From NCBI RefSeq assembly GCF_900141895.1, contig NZ_FQYT01000006.1, positions 50,193-114,192 on the forward strand: a DNA stretch of 64,000 bases. The letters run 5' to 3'. How positions within the stretch are numbered: the first letter of the stretch is position 1; each line of letters opens with the position of its first letter. The notes beneath the pieces were generated by a model. That model did not search any database, was not told where the DNA came from, and saw only the letters and a list, made by a program, of their open reading frames with translations. Position numbers and translations under genes: made by a program. Below, one piece after another: positions 63,738-64,000 of the stretch. Source of the DNA: Parasporobacterium paucivorans DSM 15970 (GTDB taxonomy: Bacteria > Bacillota > Clostridia > Lachnospirales > Lachnospiraceae).

Positions 63738-64000
63738 TATGGCAAAATATAGTTTTGAATTTAAAAAGCAAATTGTTACAGATTATCAAAATGGCAAAGG
63801 TGGTTACTGTTTTCTAGCAGAAAAATATCATATTAAGAATAATGAACAAGTTCGAAAGTGGATTAAGGCTTATCAGACTTTTGGCGATGAAGGATTAATG
63901 CGTTCTAGAAAAAATGAAAGTTACTCTTTTGAATTTAAGCTTCATGTAGTAGAGTTATATCTAACAACAGAAATTTCATATCAGGAATTAGCTTTATCTG
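63686..64000 (+). mobile_element. IS3-family (IS150-like) insertion sequence, left end, cut by the window
   Basis: The element begins TGACCCCCATAAGTTAGA, an IS150-like terminus, 33 bases after the flavoprotein gene, and carries an IS3-type first transposase frame. The right end and second frame lie beyond base 64000, so target duplication cannot be checked. It is AT-richer than its surroundings, as expected of a recent arrival. Confidence 0.8.
63739..64000 (+). CDS. IS3-family transposase OrfA, 3'-truncated by window edge
   Basis: 87 codons are visible. There are two helix-turn-helix units, the first in FEFKKQIVTDYQNGKGGY and NNEQVRKWIKAYQTFGDEGL and the second beginning SFEFKLHVVELYLTTE, the arrangement of IS150-type OrfA DNA-binding regions. 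ATG at 63739. The ribosome site is 10 or more bases away and inside the hairpin. The catalytic DDE part would be in the next frame. Confidence 0.88.
   Translation, partial: MAKYSFEFKKQIVTDYQNGKGGYCFLAEKYHIKNNEQVRKWIKAYQTFGDEGLMRSRKNESYSFEFKLHVVELYLTTEISYQELALS

Noticed and set aside
1..64000. CRISPR arrays, prophage, rRNA, replication origin
   Set aside because: No regularly spaced repeats, phage genes, rRNA sequences or clustered DnaA boxes were noticed in the window.

Overview
The window looks like the chromosome of an anaerobic, low-to-moderate GC Firmicute, most likely a member of Clostridia. The signs are AGGAGG-type ribosome binding sites before nearly every gene, a T-box leader, cobalamin and manganese riboswitches, the oxygen-independent (cobalt-first) B12 route, indolepyruvate:ferredoxin oxidoreductase, FeoAB with the small Cys-rich partner, and type III glutamine synthetase. 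The genus cannot be fixed from the sequence alone.

Layout. 1-2.15 kb: the end of rnr, then smpB. 2.3-6.4 kb: iorA-iorB-paaK-like ligase-ACT protein, an aryl-2-oxoacid/aryl-CoA cluster. 6.4-9.3 kb: a yybP-ykoY (Mn2+) riboswitch with terminator in front of a P-type cation ATPase. 9.3-11.9 kb: a Fur-box-controlled feoA-feoB-Cys-rich membrane protein operon. 11.9-15 kb: a GIY-YIG protein, a PucR-type regulator and a LysM polysaccharide deacetylase. 15-22.95 kb (minus strand): a T-box-controlled aromatic operon, aroE-aroK fusion, aroF, aroB-aroA fusion, aroC, aroQ, pheA, which covers DAHP to phenylpyruvate in six genes. 23.1-32.4 kb: a large PfkB-like/AAA+/RyR-like protein of unknown role, a degenerate shikimate-kinase-like protein, a uridine-kinase-like protein, a Lon-family protease, a CheW and a six-bladed LVIVD protein. 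32.4-36.2 kb: an SDR oxidoreductase and an operon of SHOCT protein, two radical SAM proteins and a small acidic protein. 36.2-56.5 kb: divergent cbiK, then a cobalamin riboswitch and 19 packed genes (cbiQOMN, hemA, sirC, hemC, cobA-hemD, hemB, hemL, cbiD-L-F-G-H, cbiJ-E-T triple fusion, cbiA, cbiP, cbiC). 56.7-64 kb: a GreA-family factor, a HAD hydrolase, a 77-residue internally repeated protein, tRNA-Pro(CGG), a rhodanese, PII, type III glutamine synthetase, a CoA-disulfide-reductase-like flavoprotein and the left end of an IS3-family element that runs off the window.

How the genes work together. The B12 block encodes every step from glutamyl-tRNA to cobyric acid plus Co2+ uptake, so tetrapyrrole synthesis appears to be committed to corrinoids and placed under a single B12 riboswitch. 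The later steps (cbiB, cobD, cobU, cobS, cobT, adenosyltransferase) are not in the window. The aromatic operon makes chorismate and then phenylpyruvate, with no tyrA or aminotransferase here, and its T-box probably senses an uncharged aromatic tRNA. The two fused shikimate proteins and the PfkB/AAA+/RyR protein are the most unusual items.
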